Shown here: positions 61,029 to 64,000 of the stretch, in pieces
Position numbering within the stretch: the first letter of the stretch is position 1
Layout of the letters: each line of letters opens with the position of its first letter
Assembly (NCBI RefSeq): GCF_002000025.1
Contig: NZ_MUZV01000010.1
Location: 1 to 64,000 of the forward strand
Reading direction: 5' to 3'
Source: Cognaticolwellia aestuarii
GTDB lineage: Bacteria > Pseudomonadota > Gammaproteobacteria > Enterobacterales > Alteromonadaceae
DNA length: 64,000 bases
Notes under the pieces: generated by a model
Database searches by the model: none
Told to the model about the DNA's origin: nothing
Seen by the model: the letters and a program-made list of their open reading frames with translations, nothing else
Translations under genes and position numbers: made by a program

Positions 61029-63545
61029 CTAATTTATACCTTTAAGTTTTACCTGCTGCTTACGATGATTCAGTTGCTGACAAATAGTCACCAAATCAGC
61101 ATGAATACCACCAGCAGTAACATCACGCCCGGCTCCTGGGCCACGAATAATTAATGGGTTTTCTTGATACCACTCACTCTTGATCTGAAAAACATTATCG
61201 CACGGTGTTAACTGAGTAAAAGCATCATCATTGGCGAGTTCTTCCAAACTCACTTTTGCACTAATCTTGCCATTTTCATTAGCAAAGCGTGCAACATAGC
61301 GTATGCCACATTGCTGTGCTTTTGCTCGGTTTAAGCGCTGCAGAAATAACTCATCAAGCTCATTGGTGCGTTGAAAAAACTCAGCGAGTGGAATATCGCG
61401 CAGCACTTCCGGCACTAAACTTTGGCAACCTATATCAGCTAACGATAATTCAAAGCCTGCCATTCTCGCCAAAATAAGTAACTTTCGTTGTACATCTCTG
61501 CCGGATAAATCTTCACGAGGATCAGGCTCTGTTAAACCTTGGGTTAATGCATCTGATAACAGGGATGAAAATGGTGTCTCACCATCATAATATTGAAATA
61601 ACCAAGACAATGTGCCAGAAAATATACCTGATATTTCGGTAATAACATCACCGCTGTTGATCAACTCAGCAATCGTCGCGTTAATCGGTAACCCGGCACC
61701 AACCGTGGTATTTCCAAGCCATAAGCTATTATGCTGTTTGGCCGTACTTAACAATTGTTGATAATTTTCTGTTGGTGATGACGCGGCCCATTTATTTGCG
61801 CCAATAACGTGAATTCCTTGGCTAAAAAACTGCTGATACAATTCACTGAAATCTTCACTGGGTGTGATATCAACCACGATTAATTCATCATAAGGATGAT
61901 TATTTAACCATTCGACTAGCTCAGCACTTTCATAAGCTTTTGCTTGTTGTTGATAACGGGTAATTGCATGGTTCACATCAATACCGTCGGTATTGATCAG
62001 CGCTTTAGTCGCTCCAACTAATGCTACTAAATGAACATTTTCTAAGACCGATAACCGCGCTAGTTGTTTAGGCAGCATTGCTAAAAATCGTTGACCGATA
62101 TTGCCAATGCCAGCAACCACTAGTCCAATATTGCGGGCATCTTTGGTCATGTCTGCATGGATATTGTTAAGCCATTCGCTGGTACAAGGCTCAGGTAATA
62201 CCGCAATATAACTATGCTTATTTTCTGCCTGAACAAAGTGCAACGTGCGCTGATGTCGTAATGCTCTTTTGAATCTAGCCCGCATATCGCCTTGCTTTGC
62301 CACCTGATAACCAACAACGGCAATAATAGCAACGGGCGTAAACGATACTTGATTACCTTGACTCGCCAACCATTGGCTAAGGGCTTTTTGCTGCGCCTGC
62401 GTTATCACTAAATAGCCTTCGGTTAAGTTATAACAAACCGGCGAAAACTCTTCAGCCGCCTTTTGACCTGACAGCCCTTGCAAGCTGACTGAGTGCGCGA
62501 GAATCAAATCATTTAAATGGGTAACGGACAATTCTTGTTTCGCTATTTGACCAAACTTGCCTATTTCAGTACCGCTAACCTCTGGGGCAAAACTACTCGC
62601 AACATGCAGGTGACTATTATGATGTGTTAATGGCTGTAAAGTTTTTTCATGCAATACCGGATTACCCAAACGGCCAAGTTCGTTAGCCACTGCATTCGGT
62701 AAACGGTGTAGTTTTCTGGCTTGTGGTACAACTCGAGGATCAGCACTATAAATACCGTCAACATCCGTCCAAAGTGTAACATTGCGAGCCCCCACCAATG
62801 CTGACATGATAGTCGCTGAATAATCACTACCATTACGTCCCAAGGTACAAGTATTTTGTTGCAGATCACGCGCAATATAACCGGTAACTACCACTAACTT
62901 CCCTGGCTGTTGATAAGCTAAAAATTGCTTTTTGCTTTGGTTATAATCAATAGCGCAACTTTTTTCATCTGCCAATAACAAAAAGTCTCTAGCGTCTACC
63001 GTGTAACTTGGGCAAACTCGTTCACTTAATACTGCCGCTAATAAACGCGCTGACCACACTTCACCAAAAGCTAGTAAGTCATTTTGAAAAGCTCTGGGAC
63101 AAGTTACTAATTGCTCTGCTATCAAAGCGATATCAGCTGATAACATTGCGGTGAGCTTGACTGCACTACCAACATTGAGCAATGAACTGATTAAGCTAGC
63201 TTGCAAGCTTTGCAATTCTGCTAAGGCGGCATCTAATGATTGGCGAAATGATTTTACTAGCTCGTTATCATGGCCTTGTATTGGGTTTTCCTGCTGCTCA
63301 TTAACTGATTCAACAAACTCAACCGCCAACTGATATAGATTAAAAAGCGCATCCGTTGTGTCACCATTAGCTGAAACAACAACAATGTCGTTTAGCTGGC
63401 AATGCTGACTGATAATTTCAATAACTCTTTCAATACAAGCGGTTGTAGCTAAACTACTGCCACCAAATTTATGCACGTTACTGGCAGTTTTTGCTAACTG
63501 ATTTTTTGACGGCGTAAGCTTGACCGCTACATTTGACTCTATCAT
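61029..63545 (-). CDS. metL: Bifunctional aspartokinase II / homoserine dehydrogenase II
   Basis: MetL carries out the first and third steps of the aspartate pathway toward methionine. The ATG at 63545 gives 838 residues; a TTG 14 codons upstream is an alternative. The aspartokinase domain has VHKFGGSSLATT near the start, FGEVWSARLLAAVL, LVVVTGYIARD-type LVVVTGYIA and LGRNGSDYSATI. A linker domain follows. The dehydrogenase domain begins GLVVAGIGNIGQRFLAM (NAD loop) and contains GANKWAASS, NTTVGAGLPI, LSWLFQYYDG and LTEPDPREDLSGRDVQRKL. It lies 82 bp after metB, as in the E. coli metBL operon. Confidence 0.96.
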   Translation of the reverse strand: MIESNVAVKLTPSKNQLAKTASNVHKFGGSSLATTACIERVIEIISQHCQLNDIVVVSANGDTTDALFNLYQLAVEFVESVNEQQENPIQGHDNELVKSFRQSLDAALAELQSLQASLISSLLNVGSAVKLTAMLSADIALIAEQLVTCPRAFQNDLLAFGEVWSARLLAAVLSERVCPSYTVDARDFLLLADEKSCAIDYNQSKKQFLAYQQPGKLVVVTGYIARDLQQNTCTLGRNGSDYSATIMSALVGARNVTLWTDVDGIYSADPRVVPQARKLHRLPNAVANELGRLGNPVLHEKTLQPLTHHNSHLHVASSFAPEVSGTEIGKFGQIAKQELSVTHLNDLILAHSVSLQGLSGQKAAEEFSPVCYNLTEGYLVITQAQQKALSQWLASQGNQVSFTPVAIIAVVGYQVAKQGDMRARFKRALRHQRTLHFVQAENKHSYIAVLPEPCTSEWLNNIHADMTKDARNIGLVVAGIGNIGQRFLAMLPKQLARLSVLENVHLVALVGATKALINTDGIDVNHAITRYQQQAKAYESAELVEWLNNHPYDELIVVDITPSEDFSELYQQFFSQGIHVIGANKWAASSPTENYQQLLSTAKQHNSLWLGNTTVGAGLPINATIAELINSGDVITEISGIFSGTLSWLFQYYDGETPFSSLLSDALTQGLTEPDPREDLSGRDVQRKLLILARMAGFELSLADIGCQSLVPEVLRDIPLAEFFQRTNELDELFLQRLNRAKAQQCGIRYVARFANENGKISAKVSLEELANDDAFTQLTPCDNVFQIKSEWYQENPLIIRGPGAGRDVTAGGIHADLVTICQQLNHRKQQVKLKGIN

Positions 63546-63627
63546 TTCATTACCAAAGGACAATGAGCTTTTCAGCTCTATTAACAACTTGTATGTTCAT
63601 TTAAAATGCACAAACACATAACTTAAG

Positions 63628-64000
63628 CTACTGCTGACTGGCATCTAATGCTTGACTAAGGTCAGCCAAAATATCTGCAATATCTTCAATACCAACAGAA
63701 AGTCGCACTAACGATGCTGAAATACCGGCAACGAGTTGTGCTTCAACGGCCATACCGGCGTGCGTCATGGTTGATGGGTGACTGATTAAACTCTCGACAC
63801 CACCTAAAGATTGCGCCAAGGTGAATAATTGCAAGTGTGCAAACAGAGTTTTAACCGCTGCAACTCCGCCTTTGATTTCGAAACTCATCATGGCACCAAA
63901 ATCATTTTGTTGCTGCTTCGCCAATTCATGCTGAGGGTGATCGGCTAAACCTGGAAAATATACCTGATCAACGGCATCATGCTGAACAAGAAATTGCGCT
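63628..64000 (-). CDS. metB: Cystathionine gamma-synthase, C-terminal part (partial)
   Basis: The frame runs off the right edge; 123 codons of the C-terminus are present. AVDQVYFPGLADHPQHELA, GAMMSFEIKGG, FTLAQSLGGVESLISHPSTM and LVRLSVGIEDIADILADL are typical of Cys/Met-metabolism PLP enzymes and match MetB, which makes cystathionine from an activated homoserine and cysteine. The downstream metL supports this assignment over cystathionine beta-lyase. The PLP Lys and the promoter, where a MetJ box would be expected, lie outside the window. Confidence 0.92.
   Translation of the reverse strand, partial: AQFLVQHDAVDQVYFPGLADHPQHELAKQQQNDFGAMMSFEIKGGVAAVKTLFAHLQLFTLAQSLGGVESLISHPSTMTHAGMAVEAQLVAGISASLVRLSVGIEDIADILADLSQALDASQQ

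Overview
The window looks like a chromosomal segment of a marine, cold-water type gammaproteobacterium of the order Alteromonadales, most like Colwelliaceae (Colwellia or Thalassotalea). This is inferred from the AT-rich base composition, housekeeping genes that closely resemble Escherichia coli relatives (dusB-fis, prmA, purH/purD, metB-metL, rpe-trpS), a PEP-CTERM protein, many c-di-GMP enzymes and a photo-oxidative stress sigma factor cluster. I saw no rRNA, tRNA, CRISPR array or complete insertion sequence.

Layout. 1-9.5 kb: a secreted repeat protein, then leftward purine genes (purH, an exported methyltransferase, purD), dusB-fis and prmA, followed by rightward rraA and a shortened sirohaem synthase. 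9.6-10.3 kb: a possible 33-residue membrane peptide and a MITE-like element with imperfect terminal inverted repeats. 10.6-19.1 kb: a five-gene haem operon made of a TonB-dependent receptor, a HmuY lipoprotein, an ExbB/MotA-like channel, a DUF2149 protein and a CobN-like HmuS protein that appears to be exported and membrane anchored. 19.4-24.4 kb: a four-gene signalling operon (coiled-coil protein, OmpA-like membrane protein, Ras/Rab-like GTPase, GGDEF-EAL protein). 24.5-35.5 kb: a long leftward stress cluster led by an ECF sigma factor and its ChrR anti-sigma factor, with DUF523/DUF1722, photolyase, NTF2-like, SDR, FAD oxidoreductase, DUF1365 and cyclopropane-fatty-acid-synthase genes, plus a LON-domain gene and a DUF2878/chalcone-isomerase/DUF3833 trio. 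Two promoters of TGATC-N-TATAA type can be read in front of the sigma gene and the LON-domain gene.

35.7-41.8 kb: small membrane and secreted proteins, an amidohydrolase, a VOC protein divergent from a LysR regulator, an SDR and four small leftward genes. 42.1-46.9 kb: an operon that appears to encode both synthesis and breakdown of the compatible solute glucosylglycerate. 47-47.6 kb: a PEP-CTERM gene broken by one in-frame TGA. 48-52.8 kb: a flavin-reductase-like protein, a periplasmic binding protein paired with a diguanylate cyclase, about 1 kb without genes, and an MmcQ/YjbR protein. 53-55.4 kb: feoAB with a Fur box. 55.7-57.9 kb: a trypsin-like protease overlapping an FHA-domain membrane protein. 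58-59.8 kb: rpe-trpS. 60.3 kb: a TorF-type porin preceded by a sigma-54 promoter and two NtrC-like sites. 61-64 kb: metL and the 3' part of metB.

Iron is a recurring theme (Fur-like sites before the haem receptor and feoA, haem deferration, sirohaem), together with oxidative/light stress, c-di-GMP signalling and osmolyte turnover. Functional statements rest on motif recognition by eye; no database search was run.
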